From assembly GCF_003589595.1 (NCBI RefSeq), contig NW_020653397.1:1783092-1847091 (forward strand): a stretch of DNA of 64,000 nucleotides. The letters are read 5' to 3'. The number at the start of each line of letters is the position of its first letter. Position 1 is the first letter of the stretch. Both the position numbers and the translations under genes were made by a program. Under the pieces are notes generated by a model. That model searched no databases and was not told the origin of the DNA. It saw nothing but the letters and a program-made list of their open reading frames with translations. This document shows, piece after piece, positions 1 through 10,639 of the stretch. This stretch comes from Hyposmocoma kahamanoa. Taxonomy: Eukaryota; Arthropoda; Insecta; Lepidoptera; Cosmopterigidae.

Positions 1-1480
1 CTGCAAAATAGGCCGAGGAAATAATACAATTTGAGAAGATGAAGAACATGATCAATTTGATGATTCAAATAAAATAAAGGATGGTTAAGAAATAAAACAA
101 AGTGACCTGACGTCTGCAGTAGTGGAACATATCTATAAAGGGTTGTATGTGGAATTTTACATTTACATTAGAGTACGTATATACGCATAACTTTAATTTC
201 TAGGTTATGTACATTTGTGAAACTTTAATAACAATACATCTCGGTAACATGAAGGTGACATATCATGATGAAACCTGTGTAGGTTGCAGAAAGTTCACAA
301 CCGTAGGAAAACGTGTTAAGTCTAACTATGCCCAAAACCCGAAGAGAAGGCACGTGTCTAGATGACGATGACTATACATTCCCAAAGTGACATGGAAGCT
401 TCCAAATTTGGATAACATTATGATAAAATCTGAAAGCGTTATTATCAAAAATCATCAATATTTGTTCTGAATGGGTATAGCTCCTAATGATCGCAAAGAA
501 TTTAATTCCCAACACGCTTCCAACCAATTGTTACCGACACGTTCATAAATCACGCATTTACTTTAATTGTAGAGCCATTATCCAAAAACCACAAGCGCTA
601 AAACACATCGTCGGGCCAACAGCAGTCAAATATTGCTATTAGATAAATATTCAACAATAAAAATAAACCATGACCTCGACAACTTGAATAAAAACACAAA
701 ACCACTATAATATAAATTATGAAAAACATTACACACTGGCTCACGAGCAGTAAACGTCATGACGATCAGCTGATCAAATATATTGCTACTATAAAAAGTG
801 AAAACGCAAACTACTCTGCCCCTAAATATCTGTCCTTTTCCGACAAACTTAAAACACGTATGTGTAAACGAGATAGCGATGTTGTAAGCCCGCCGTCGCG
901 TAAAATGATATATTAATGTCAGCTGCGTTTAGGACCTCGTGAGTCTACAAAATAATAGATGGTCACAAATAAATTACTCGGCGAGTGCATTTCTGAACGA
1001 AATTCGGGCGGTCGTCGACCTCGACCGTGGAGCGTAAATCACGATTGATATACGACTTGCGAAGGTCGCCATCTTGAATGTTCTGTTCGAAATTTGAATC
1101 TGAACACGATTGGGTCGTTGCCGAAAGTGTCAAAATGGTGTTTGAGAAGTGTTTTGTAGTTTTTTAGGTTATTTTTTTGGGACAACACGAAGTTGACACA
1201 ATAATAAGTCCTCTACGTGGATTTGTTGGTATTATGATGAAAGTAGAGGTTTAATTGTTTGTTTTGACTTAATAATGGATGTTGTACGACACGCTATTCA
1301 AACTGAGTAGGGCTAATCGTACATCAATCTGACAGCGTGCAATCACAACTGTCATCTTGCGTAATTGTAATTTGCAACAATTAGAGCTAATACTTTGTTT
1401 AACGCACAATTACCTTCATTCAACACAGTATACTAATTAAACGCATATTTGTAATAAGCATCACTTTTGCTGTCTGTCAT
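1..1480. other. AT-rich non-genic stretch
   Basis: No convincing coding region, tRNA or repeat copy was recognised. Frames here are short and have no recognisable motif. A slightly GC-richer island at about 980-1090 contains the palindrome GGTCGTCGACC and a GTCGCCATCTTG motif that resembles YY1/Pho-type sites, but nothing proves it is functional. Confidence 0.5.
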
Positions 1481-1660
1481 TCACTGGTAATGAGGATTTT
1501 ATTTTTTCTCGAAGCGCAGCTTGCGAAGCTTTTTTAGTATCCACTCGAATTACATAATCTACGAACGAAATTAAGTAGTTAGCCGCTCTTAAACCAATAT
1601 GCGTGAAATTTGGAACTGGAATAGAAAATACAAGGCTACATGTTATGATTAAGCCCAAAT
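1481..1660 (-). repeat. Family P repeat fragment (old)
   Basis: On the minus strand this segment carries TTCGTAGATTATGTAATTCG, which closely matches TTCGTAGATTATACAATTAG at about 38320 on the plus strand. More distant matches lie in the GTATACTATACG segments near 13250, 28420 and 29040. The match covers only a few tens of bases, so the limits are rough. Confidence 0.35.
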
Positions 1661-1720
1661 AATGAATTTTAATCTATGACCTGAGATAATTAAGGTCAAA
1701 TATCACAGTACAGATAACAG

Positions 1721-1875
1721 CACAACTCCTTGTGAAAGAATTCGTCCAGGGAAGTAGGTACTGCCACTTTATCTATTTTTCATTACCGCGTTTCGGTTTT
1801 GAAGGATAAGGTTGCTGGTGAAATTATACGCACACAGTACATATCAACTTACGTCTCAGAGTGAACAGGACACTA
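1721..1875 (+). repeat. Family A SINE-like repeat, partial
   Basis: Recognised by the head (CTCCTTGTGAAAGAATTCGTCCAGG), then TTTCGGTTTTGAAGG, then GCTGGTGAAATTA. The landmark around the GCCGCCAAG box is deleted, and the copy ends after CTTACGTCTCAGAGTGA without the usual 3' half. Confidence 0.75.
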
Positions 1876-1965
1876 AGTTTTTCATTGGTTAAAATAAATT
1901 ACGTGGCAGCATTGGTATGGTTTACGATTTGTTAATTTGACCCGGCAGACACGTCTCACATTTTT

Positions 1966-2210
1966 TCAGCTGCCTATGTGGCCAAACGGTTACCATTCGG
2001 CCACGGAGGCAGTTAGTTCAGTTCCCGGGCCGGGAGGAGTATTTGTATGGCCTACATTTATGTCTTTTGACTGTGTTGTTTGGTGTGTTGTGTTGTGTTG
2101 TCTGAGTTGGGGTGTAATTTGTGGTTGTCTATGTGTGTCCATGGTACAGAGGGGTTTGCCTAGGGCTGTGAGTGTGTGCGTTGTTATTAATATTCTTTGT
2201 GAACAGATTT
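1966..2210 (+). repeat. Family B tRNA-derived SINE with scrambled head
   Basis: The body matches the full copy at 19748: CCCGGGCCGGGAG, ATTTGTATGGCCTAC, GGGTGTAATTTGTGG and TTGTCTATGTGTG. The head is abnormal. After GTGGCCAAACGGTTACCAT comes an inverted copy of the same head (TCGGCCACGGAGGCAGTTA), and only then the B-box region. Either a small internal inversion or a jump during reverse transcription could explain this. Confidence 0.75.
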
Positions 2211-2440
2211 TGATGATTCTTGTTTTTGTTGGAAAGGGGGAACCTCAGTAGTGTAGTACCAAATTTAATTTTAAAGAAAATATTCTACTTCTAAGGATGG
2301 CAAATCTGGGGATCAATTTGGTTTATTGGCTTTCACCCACTTTCCGTTAACCGAATTCGATACAACTTGGCAAATAGATGTAAATCCACAAACGTTTAAG
2401 GTCAGTTTTTTTTTATAAAGAAAGTTATAATTTTTATTAT
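2211..2440 (+). repeat. Family F repeat, 5'-truncated
   Basis: Shares with 25528-25830 and 58288-58540 the series GATTCTT, TTGTTGGAAAG, ACCTCAGTA, GAAAATATTC, GGCAAATC, CACTTTCCGTTAACCGA and ACTTGGCAAATAGATG. The opening AACCGACTTC block is missing. It directly abuts the family B SINE, so the two may have been inserted one into the other. Confidence 0.65.
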
Positions 2441-2606
2441 ATTTGTTTTTTAAATCCTTAGTTGTTTCCCTGTGCTACGTAAACTTGATTATGCAAGGCA
2501 ATTAACCCTTTACACAGTCATGGATCTTGTAATAACTTTACTTATAAAATTTCTTACTGTAAAGTTACAGTTGAAAATAAATAACATTACTATTATAATT
2601 CCAGAA

Positions 2607-2720
2607 ATATCATCATCGCCATCACACGTCTTATCAATTGGACAATACGGGGAGTATTGTCCAATCAACAAGAGAAACGAAAGAGTCATATATCTCTTCA
2701 GACTATTAATAGTAAATAGT
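2607..2720 (+). repeat. Direct repeat unit 1 flanking a family A copy
   Basis: The block running from ATCATCATCGCCATCACACG to ACTATTAATAGTAAATAG is repeated with roughly 75-80 percent identity at 2946-3058. In this copy an inserted rearrangement creates a hairpin (2636-2664) with 12-bp arms ATTGGACAATAC/GTATTGTCCAAT and a 5-base loop. No other copies were noticed in the window. Confidence 0.6.
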
Positions 2721-2736
2721 TACATTTTTATGTTAC

Positions 2737-2941
2737 CAAGTGACGGAATGAACAAGTCGTGGGCCTAATAGTAAGCGACACGCCTGTTCATAACAGTTTC
2801 AGTGTCACTCAGTCCCATGTGCCAGCATCCTTACCTTTCAAAACAGAAATACAGTAATGCTCTTACAGCTTGGCGGCAGAAATAAGTAATGTGGCAATAC
2901 TTCCTTCGACGAAATCTTTCACAAGTAGCTTTACTGCTACA
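2737..2941 (-). repeat. Family A SINE-like repeat, minus strand
   Basis: Contains CAAGTGACGGAATGAACAAG, AAGCGACACGCCTG, GTCCCATGTGCC and GCTTGGCGGCAGAAATAAG, and ends with ACTGCTAC. An internal segment between GTGTCACTC and AGTCCCATG is deleted. It sits exactly between two direct copies of another repeat (2607-2720 and 2946-3058). Confidence 0.8.
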
Positions 2942-2945
2942 AAAA

Positions 2946-3058
2946 CATCGTCATCGCACCTTTACACGTCTTATCGACTGGACAATACTCCCCTCTCAAC
3001 AACAGGAATGAGAGAGTCATATATCCCTTTAGACTATTAATAATAAAGAATCACTGTG
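2946..3058 (+). repeat. Direct repeat unit 2 flanking a family A copy
   Basis: Partner of 2607-2720. It shares CACGTCTTATC, GGACAATAC, GAGAGTCATATATC and AGACTATTAATA, but lacks the inverted duplication that forms the hairpin in the first unit. Confidence 0.6.
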
Positions 3059-3504
3059 GTTGCAGCTTCAACTTCAAAGCATAGGTTTAAAGACCTTAGA
3101 GCACCAGCGGCAATATTTATCGTAAATAATCGATCGTTCTATAATTACCATCGCTGATATATATCGATTTGTATCATTTCGGTTATTACTGTTCCCGAGT
3201 TAGACTATCAATCATTTTTTTTAAATTTGTAGGTTGTAGATTAGAAGACAATGGCTAAGTAGCTGTTGTTTTTGTGTGTGATTGTTATTGTTTAGTCGTT
3301 GGATCGATTATGTTTATTACGATATCGTCAAAGCTGCAGGCTGTAGGTGGATGAGACTCGTATAAAAACGTGGTGGATGGCGTAAACTACAGGAGGCCTA
3401 AACCAGGGCGTAAAGCAGGGCTCTGGATAACGGTGATGATTATAGATAATATTTTATTTACATAATTGTTTCGCATCTAATTCGCATTATATTTTATTAA
3501 CAAT
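3059..3504. other. Non-genic stretch, nothing recognised
   Basis: No coding signal or known repeat copy was seen. It contains ordinary AT-rich unique-looking sequence. Confidence 0.5.
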
Positions 3505-3597
3505 ACTTACCTTCTTCTGCCGCCAAGCAATAATGTGAGCATTTTTGCGTTCCGGTGTTGAAGGGTAAGAGTGCTGGTGAAATTACAGGCACATGGG
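3505..3597 (+). repeat. Family A fragment, 3'-truncated
   Basis: Shows TTCTGCCGCCAAGCAATAATG, TTCCGGTGTTGAAGGGTAAG and GCTGGTGAAATTACAGGCAC, then stops at CATGGGATT where the ATA-repeat tail of a minus-strand family B SINE begins. The missing 3' half does not resume on the far side of that SINE. Confidence 0.75.
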
Positions 3598-3829
3598 ATT
3601 ATAATAATAATAATAATAATAATAACGCTCACAATCAACATAGCCTCGCACTAGGGAAACCCTGTATCGCGGGTGCCATGGACACACACGTAGACAACCA
3701 CAAATTACACCCAAATTCATGAGAGAAATAAATACAGGTCACACAAATATTTCTCTCGTCCCGGCAGTCAAACCCGGAACCTATGAGTGGCAGACTAGCG
3801 TGTTAACCATTCCGCCATGGGGGCAGTTA
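3598..3829 (-). repeat. Family B tRNA-derived SINE, near full length
   Basis: On the minus strand it reads from TAACTGCC through a degenerate A box, a B-box-like GGTTTGACTGCC, GTGTAATTTGTGG and CATGGCACCCGCG to an ATT-repeat tail (the ATA run at 3600-3625 on the plus strand). tRNA-derived SINEs are transcribed by RNA polymerase III and mobilised by LINE enzymes. This copy's A and B boxes carry substitutions, so it is probably inert. Confidence 0.85.
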
Positions 3830-4109
3830 ATAGTTCTCTCACGAAATAAAATAATCTTCTGGCCCCAAAAATCGTTTACGTCTTGAAACAATATGAAATA
3901 GCTTATTACGTCCTGGTAATGAGAAATACTGATTATACTGATGCCAATCGCCTACAAAGCAACGAAGTCCATTACAATTGTAATTAATACAAAACGATAT
4001 CTAACAAATCTACTGGCTAGCAAATAAACAATGGCGATATAATTTCTGAAGAACTTAAATCTGCTTTTTCTGTTAAAGAAAATTTGTGAAAAACAAAAAA
4101 AGGAAATTG

Positions 4110-4390
4110 AATTAATGGAAAGCTGGTGCAGAAAAACAACTATCAAAACAAAAATAGAGAACGGAGTGTTGAGGTGGTTTGGGCACATAGAGCGAATGAA
4201 AGAAATAATCGTGCCGAAAGAGATATAATATAGAAACAAAGTGCAAGGCATCGTTTTTAAAGGCCGGTTACGAAGGACATTCTAAGACCAAGTCGAGAAG
4301 TAGTGAGAAGAATATGAAGGATTGTATGCAAAGATTGATGAATTTAAGGGAATGAGAGAGATTTGTAAGGTATATAATATATAGCCGTGG
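4110..4390 (+). pseudogene. Decayed non-LTR retrotransposon reverse transcriptase C-terminus
   Basis: Plus-strand translation gives ENGVLRWFGHIERMKE, then further on VQGIVFKGRLRRTF, a stop, DQVEK, two stops, and later AKIDEFKGMREICKV. This matches the familiar C-terminal tail seen after the reverse transcriptase domain of arthropod LINE proteins (RWFGHVERM, then a GRPRRTW-type block, then a MREVCKD-type block). The full protein would be many hundreds of residues, so only the last 90 or so are represented here, and at least four stops interrupt them. No intact start or upstream domain was found. It is a dead, 5'-truncated relic. The clade cannot be named safely from this fragment. Confidence 0.75.
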
Positions 4391-5040
4391 CAGTAGAAAA
4401 TTAATCGATGACCTCGCGCTGCGACATCGTGCCCGGTCAGCAAGCATTCTCCTATTATACTACTACTATCTTCTAACTGATTATTTGACGAATGTAGTTG
4501 ACCTTATAAATTCAGATTCAGAAGATTCATAATCAAGAAATTTTGCAGTTGAAGACGATTTAGTATTAAAGGAAAACGTCCTGCAAGTTCCATTATTGTT
4601 TCAATGTCTCATTGGAGGTTAGGTAAAACTCAGTTAACAATTAAATAAGATTTTGTATTTTTAAAAAGAACCCATATTTATCTCTGTCTCGCTAAGGGCG
4701 ATAAACAAAGCTAGCAGATCAATTCCACTGAAGCGTCCACATTTTATGATAAATAACAAAACGAGACTGCCTGAGTGTGTTCCCGTGTCCGATTGATATT
4801 GTTTCAATTTAATTCATTTAATGCAGAACGTCAAACGTATACGCCGTTTTTTGAATACAAATATAAAAAAGAAAACGATGATTTTTCAAATTGAATTGGA
4901 TACTTCAATCTTGACAGCGTCTGTTAAATTCCATATTCCAATTTGAAATTAAAATTTTCTGTCGTTAAAAATTTTTGTTAATTTTAAAATGAATACTTAA
5001 TTTAAAAAAACATCTTAAACTAGGTTATTCTTGTACCAAA
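4391..5040. other. Non-genic stretch, nothing recognised
   Basis: Follows the LINE relic. It includes a short run GATGACCTCGCGCTGCGAC (4408-4426) and AT-rich sequence. No repeat copy or coding motif was identified. Confidence 0.45.
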
Positions 5041-5420
5041 TTTAGCTCTGGTTCACGATTCTACGCCGATAATTACAGCAAAGGTGATTTTCGATTACAC
5101 GCGCTCGAACGATTTAAAACACCATAAAAGCTTTCCGGAAAAGCATTCGAAAGTGAGCGTTAACGTTTCAGTTTTATGTGCCATTTTTGTGTATTTACGG
5201 CAAATGAGAGTTGTTCGAAGGTTAATAAATTAGTATGCTTTAATGACCTAATCAAAGTTTACGACGCGAGGCGAATCTCCGGACTCCTAGTGTTGGCCGA
5301 TTGACTTATTTTGCGTAAAAAAGCGCGAGCACGGGCCGCCATAATTATTTTCCAGAGTTTTATGAAGATTGCCATTTTTGTTAACACGATCTTTTTACGG
5401 CATTCCATGATTTATGTGGC
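5041..5420. promoter_or_regulatory. Possible homeodomain-site cluster (TTTAYG)
   Basis: Four exact TTTACG/CGTAAA hexamers occur at 5194, 5258, 5314 and 5394. Four TTTATG/CATAAA hexamers add to them near 5123, 5174, 5360 and 5411. The segment is GC-richer than its surroundings and shows no family repeat. TTTAYG is the core preferred by Caudal/Abd-B-like homeodomains, so this could be an enhancer. That is inference from motif density only, and such short motifs also arise by chance in AT-rich DNA. Confidence 0.25.
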
Positions 5421-6298
5421 TTCCTGTTGTCTTGCTGTTGTACTCACCCATGGCATCTGTAACAAAGAAAAGTTGTCTTTGATTTCTGCTGGCAGTAAAA
5501 TGTGCATGTATTGTGCTATAGCAACTATACATATCAAAATAAAGCAACATTTGGCAGGTAGATATGCTAAAGCGTATTATTAGATTACAAATATCACTTT
5601 TTTTAATGGCTTTGCCTTCGTATTTAGCCAATCAAAAATTTAGGGAAACAGAATTAAGATTATGGAAAACAGACGAAATTTGGATGAAAAAGGATGTCAT
5701 AGATGAATAGGTGATTGGATATATACCTATATACATATTAGAAAAATTTTTCAACTCTTTAACGGTACCTACATTGTTTACTAACCATAATAATTTTTAA
5801 AATAAAAGATAGATCCCTCTTCTGACACTAGAGTTGATAAACAATTTCTTAACTAATACAACCACTTTTCGCAACTAATGTACATTATTATCGTCTACAA
5901 ACTACTTTCAAGTCTAATCTTAAGACAATGTATCAACAGTATCACGGTAGATAAACTGCAATATAAAACTGTTATCACCAAAAATGACAGCCACTTGACT
6001 AAATTGGACAGTTTGACAGATGAGTGACAGCTAGACAGATTGATAGGCTGAAGTTTGGGACTAGAATTTAAAAGCAAAAGGTAACTAGCCGAAAACAAAA
6101 ACAAATATAGTCGATACCTGGAGTTTGAACCTAATAACCTTTTCTTAGAAATCTAGAATTATTATCTCAAAACTCACTATAACTCAATTTCCACCTTATA
6201 CTTTTTCCACTGCTGGTATTAGTGTATTTTTTTACCAAATCTCAAGGGATTTTAAATCTTAAAAACACATACTAACACATAATGAAAAAGCCATGTTA
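5421..6298. other. AT-rich non-genic stretch
   Basis: No repeat copy or coding motif was recognised. Two overlapping short frames on opposite strands at 5311-5631 have no family features. Confidence 0.45.
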
Positions 6299-6472
6299 CT
6301 AGGCTCCCATGATCGGCGAGGATGTCACCGTACGAATCCCCCCGGTATCGGGATACAAGCGATCGCACTTAGCCGCATCATGGTATCATATCGCTGCACC
6401 GCTATCAGTCAGCTGCATTAGCCGTGTCGCTAGCCAATAAATTATTGCTTCTCGCGGGCTATGCTCGCCTGG
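6299..6472. mobile_element. Family K short inverted-repeat element (MITE-like)
   Basis: Bounded by TA on both sides (6297-6298 and 6473-6474). The left end reads CTAGGCTCCCATGA, and the right end, reverse complemented, reads CCAGGCGAGCATAG. These ends agree with the terminal motif found at many other sites in the window. The 174-bp interior is noticeably GC-richer than its neighbourhood and has no coding frame. A TA duplication would suit Tc1/mariner-type transposition, but the inverted repeats are imperfect. Confidence 0.4.
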
Positions 6473-7183
6473 TACTTGTTGTTTGTAGTAGGGACACTTT
6501 TTGTTTGTTTGTTTGGTTGACTAGGCATCGGTGGAACTTTGCATTGTAAAACTAACGCCAAATTCTTGTTTGTAACTTAAATGTCTGCATAGAATAAGTA
6601 GTCCTTGTAACCCACTGTACTACACTAATTTTCAAAGTTTTAATAGTTTATCATACAAACTTTCATTCCCTATTTCACCCCCTTTTAAGATTTATTTCTG
6701 TAACAAACAGCCCTTGTCCTTCTCCTAGATCCCATCTATTTATATATCAAATTCCATTAAAATTGGTTAGTGGTTTAGCGTGACAACGTTACAGACAAAC
6801 AGAGTCACTTTCGCATTTATAATATTGGTTTGGATGGTGACAATTCTACAATTTGATGATGAATGGCGGACTATTTCGCTTTTGCAGCGAAAGAAATACA
6901 TACAGAACCAAAATGGAAGGCAACAATGGAAGAGAATTGCCACGAAGAGCGTTTGAACTTGTTAAAATGGTTGTAGTGCACAGTGAGAAGAATGGAAGAC
7001 TTGTATAAAAGATTGCTGAAGGAAGAGACACATCAGATTTGTTCGAAGTGGCGTCAGTTTCTATTAACTCCAAAGGGTTTCCAAATGTATGAATATACGC
7101 ATAGTTACTTTCAAGCCGGTTGCCGGAAGGCAGATCTATTTCGGTTCATTTTCCGTGCGGTATTTACAGTATTGTCTAAACCG
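6473..7183. other. Non-genic stretch, nothing firm
   Basis: A short open frame at 6983-7189 and one opposite at 6846-7073 show no recognisable domain. The sequence around 6870-7060 is purine-rich, which explains why frames stay open there. Confidence 0.4.
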
Positions 7184-7420
7184 TGTTAAATGTCAGACGG
7201 CGTACTGTAGGTCACGTATAAATACGTATAAATTGTTGTGTGCGTAAATACGACAGTGTGCTGTGCAGTTATTTTGCACAGGCTGTTTACAACTTTATAT
7301 TTGTGTCTTGCACTTGTTCCTGAATTGACGATTACCGTTGCTTGCTGTGGGTATTAGACGTTGAAGTCAACGTCTCTATACTCGATAAAATAACACTCTC
7401 CGAGGTACTAATCCGTAACA
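7184..7420 (+). repeat. Possible solo-LTR-like segment (weak)
   Basis: Starts TGTTA and ends TAACA, has a TATA-like CGTATAAATACG near 7217, and contains the small palindrome GACGTTGA-AG-TCAACGTC (7354-7371). These are features of a long terminal repeat, but no target-site duplication is present and no second copy was found in the window. Chance is a serious alternative. Confidence 0.15.
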
Positions 7421-7439
7421 CTCAAACTAGAATCAATTT

Positions 7440-7494
7440 ATAAAAGTTCATTCCCAAATTGGTCCTGCCGAGAATAGAACCCGAATAAAATTGA
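7440..7494 (-). repeat. Family E SINE fragment
   Basis: CCCAAATTGGTCCTGCCGAG followed by a degenerate B box matches 46966-46990, where the same phrase appears in a longer minus-strand copy. Only the tRNA-like portion remains. Confidence 0.5.
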
Positions 7495-7700
7495 CATCAT
7501 AATTATCAGCCTATCGTAGTCCTTTGCTGGAGGTATATAATATGCGACATTTCGTCCGGTCCTCAGCTTGTCGCATTCATCTGCTGCTAGCAGACTTTCA
7601 TAGAGCGACACTTCATCTAGCCACAGGGCGTCCTACACTACGTCTGCCGAGCCGTGGTCTTCACTCAAGAACTCGTTTCCCCCATCGGTTATCGATTCTT
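7495..7700 (-). pseudogene. Decayed LINE reverse transcriptase C-terminus and 3' end
   Basis: Minus-strand translation gives VLE*RPRLGRRSVGRPVAR*, then SASSR*MRQAEDRTKCRI. Apart from stops at places where tryptophan is expected (TGG changed to TGA), this is the conserved C-terminal signature of RTE-like arthropod LINE proteins (VLEWRPR-type, RSVGRP, ARW, then AGSxWMRxAEDRxxW). It is followed by the stub CCAGCAAAGGACTACGATAG, the usual end of these elements just before a GAT-type tail. The coding part is limited to about 50 residues and cannot be active. It lies on the opposite strand to the 4.1-kb relic and belongs to a different LINE type. Confidence 0.8.
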
Positions 7701-8128
7701 CGAAAGATATGGCTAGCTTACTGCCACTTTAGTTTGCTAGAAGCTATGTCAACGACCTTGGTTCTCTGTCGGATAACCTCATTTCGAAGGATAGGAATCA
7801 TTCAGAGAAACTCCGAGCTTTAGAAATTAAGAAAAGGACTTTAATGAATTGGTTATGGTCTGGATTTATTTCTATACTCAGGTACTCCTGGTGTACCAGG
7901 GCAATTTCCTGTGATAGTTTGATTATTAGAAGTGATTGGTTTGATTATGTGGCACATTATCGCTGAAGGGTTTTTTAGAAATGAAACTAATTTACTTCGA
8001 TGTATTCCATGAGATATTCTCTCTAAAAGAGGGAAATTTCTACCCTTGGCAGACGTTCACCATGACTTAACAGTGGCAGATGTCGCAAGCGATAGCATAT
8101 AAAATAGTCTAACGAATATTTGTTTTTT
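7701..8128. other. Non-genic stretch, nothing recognised
   Basis: No family repeat or coding motif was identified between the LINE relic and the Penelope-like fragment. Confidence 0.45.
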
Positions 8129-8205
8129 ATTTTTTCAAAGAAACCAACGTTTCGATCCCGTTGCATGTACCATGATCACGGCTGACTGACCATGAGACGT
8201 GACCA
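8129..8205 (-). repeat. PLE-type fragment (GAAACGTTGG class)
   Basis: Carries TTTTTCAAAGAAACCAACG, TTTCGATCCC and ACCATGATCACGGCTGACTG. This matches the minus-strand arm of the foldback at 13300-13620. It is diverged, with small gaps. Confidence 0.6.
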
Positions 8206-9559
8206 TATAAAAATAGACGAAACAAATACACACATCAAATGCCTCTAGAGATTAGTATTATATGAATTCTTATATGCGTTCGATCCCTACACATTTTTGA
8301 GCAGTATAGTTAGAATCGACAAGCGCGAAAACCTAAACACTGGATAAATACTTTACAATTTTACAAGGCAAATTGTAAGCGCCTCTAGCAGTCACAAGAA
8401 GTAACGCTTTGCACTCTGTCACTGGGCACTGCAGACTCACGCAAAGGTTTTTTGTCCAAAGTTACACGCTCTTCAAATTCACATGTAATTTTTGACAAAG
8501 CGCAAATTTCTTCACGTCGAAGATTTTGGTGAAGCGTCTTAACGTCCCTGCTTATTAAGTCTGGACCTTTTAACTCATGTAACCAATGGGACACCAATAA
8601 AAACAAGCTCCAAGAGTGCAATAACCCCTTTCTGAGTCGGGAACACCCTGTACTCAACGCTTAATAAGACCGACTCCTACTCCGCCGGATAGGCACGCAA
8701 TCCACGCAGACTCGTCTTACATGCTGCTGCATGTCGCTCTTTTGTTTCCCAATAATATTATCAAAGTGAAACTTTTGCAATTGAATTTGCAATAGGAGTT
8801 CTTCAAGGGGGTATCTTATGCCCATTTTTAATGTATACCATAACATTTAGTCTAAATTTTTTTAAGTCTCTCATGGGTCTGTTTTGGAACTTATTCTTTT
8901 TAATGTCTTCGAGTTTTAATAACGATGAATCTCTGTGATTACGCATGTATGTGTAAAAATAACAATATGTTTTGGGTTCTTTACGGATCCTATAGTAACG
9001 GATAAAAATATAATACTGATTATTTCTAGCATCTATGCATCCATGTATATCATATCCGCACAAACTTTTCAAACACTGTTCTTGCAATTTGAGTCTACAT
9101 TATGGCTAACATTCCCTACTTCCTTTAATAGAGGTGAACAAACACTTGTAAGTGCTAACAATACTGATGAAAAAGGCAAACCTCCTGACTTAGGTATCTT
9201 AAATTGAATATAAAAAAAAAAGAGAAATATTTTACCCTCTAAAGGATAACATCACCAACTTACGTTTGCAATCGTTTTTAGGATTATGTTGAAAGTTTTA
9301 TCCACATTCACAAACAAAGTTCTAGTTTAAACTTTTTTGCAATAGCAAAAGTAACTTTGCAATACCAGAGGCATGTAAACTGTGCAGAAGCAGTAAGTGG
9401 AATCAAACGTACATTTCCAAGTAGGGACTGCGTCACACGAGGCGAGTTGCACTCGACTAAACTGCTAAACGATGTTGGTTTACTGACGGGGGAGTTAAAT
9501 GTAGAAGGCATGAAGCTATACGTTGTTATACGAAGGGATAAGTGTAAATTGACGATTTC
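8206..9559. other. Non-genic stretch with an unassigned open frame
   Basis: Contains a 90-codon minus-strand frame at 8385-8657 whose middle looks compositionally protein-like (DLISRDVKTLHQNLRREE), with a GTGAGT at 8442-8447 in the right orientation to act as a splice donor. No domain was recognised and no acceptor is convincing. The remainder shows no repeat copies. Confidence 0.3.
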
Positions 9560-9620
9560 GGTGGCCCGACGGTCTGCATTGCGCTAAATGAGGAGGAGCT
9601 TGGTTCGATTCCGTAAATTT
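9560..9620 (+). repeat. tRNA-like SINE head fragment
   Basis: GTGGCCCGACGG (A-box-like) is followed 30 bp later by GGTTCGATTCC (B box). The spacing is tRNA-like, but the acceptor and anticodon arms do not pair well, so this is a SINE remnant and not a tRNA gene. Confidence 0.5.
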
Positions 9621-9901
9621 GACGTATATCATTAATATAGAATACAGATTGCAAGTATATGTAAAACATAGGTAAAAGATTAGACTTTATTTTATTTAAA
9701 AATATATTTGACCTCCATCTCATCTCATGGAAAGTGATGATAAGGCCAACGATGGAACATGCTCACCTAAATAAATCGTCTCGTCTTGAAAAGGCTCTAC
9801 TTACACGTCTTGAAACGACTCAAGTTACACCGTTCAGGAAAGAAATCTGCAGACAGGGAATGAGTAAGAAAGAATTTTAAAGAAACAAACTTTCCTAAAT
9901 T

Positions 9902-9990
9902 TGTCCCGGTCTGGGTTTTCTGGGTATCACCCAGGAATCTGTATAATCTGGGAGTTAATTTCGTTGCTCTGGTATTCATTGCACCTACAG
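9902..9990 (+). repeat. Family E SINE body fragment
   Basis: Shares GGTCTGGGTTTTCTGGG, ATCACCCAG and TTCGTTGCTCTGG with the body of the copy at 38511 (TCTGGTCTGGTTGTTCTGGG, GCCCCAGATTGAATTCCGTTGCTC). It lacks a tRNA head. Confidence 0.5.
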
Positions 9991-10110
9991 AGAAATCTCT
10001 ACTCTGACACCATATTATAATTGGTGCGGTTTATTGGCTGGTATTAACTACATCTAGGGACCGAAATAAAGTAAATGCAGAATGATGTGTATCTAGATTA
10101 AGGGTGTGTC

Positions 10111-10310
10111 GTGATAAATAAATAAATATTAGACAACATCACATACGTTGCTACGATTCCGAAGTAAGTAACTAAAGCACTTGGATTATGGAAATCGGAA
10201 ACAACGATGGTACCACTAACACCCAGATCCGAGACAGTGCAGAAACCCCAGAGGTGGCGACATCGTTAAAACCGGTGTGCGAGCCAATCGACAACGGAGG
10301 TCGTCAATGA
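10111..10310 (-). repeat. Family D tRNA-derived SINE, near full length
   Basis: On the minus strand it begins GACGACCTCCGTTGTCGATTGG, with a degenerate A box, proceeds through CACACCGGTTTT and a middle part, and ends GTTGTCTAATATTTATTTATTT. The B-box segment has suffered a deletion relative to 30870-30990. Its orientation is the same as in all other family D copies in the window. Confidence 0.8.
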
Positions 10311-10438
10311 GAGCCTAGTTCTTCTTAGTCTATCTGCATGAAATTTCAGCCAATTCAAATTGCATTGAAATCACAGCTTTAGATGGGAATGTACAACAAT
10401 ATTCCCAGTTATACTTAAATAATTAACTATAAAGTCAC

Positions 10439-10458
10439 ACCGTGATTCCCATCACGGT
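10439..10458. repeat. Small perfect hairpin
   Basis: Arms ACCGTGAT and ATCACGGT are separated by TCCC. No neighbouring gene or U-run suggests a role. Confidence 0.6.
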
Positions 10459-10639
10459 ATGACTTGGTACTAGTAACAAGTGATAAGTATTTAGTTGTGT
10501 AACCATATACGTGTACTTGTGAATGTTTACCAGCAATACCTCTTGTTAAAGATGGAGGAAAAGAACGTGATGAAACTATGATATCGAAATAGGATCCCAA
10601 CTTTTGGAATACGTGTAAAAACCCCTACCCGCATTGGCC

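Noticed and set aside
7184..7420. Complete LTR retrotransposon
   Set aside because: No second LTR, primer-binding site, target duplication or coding region; kept only as a weak solo-LTR possibility.
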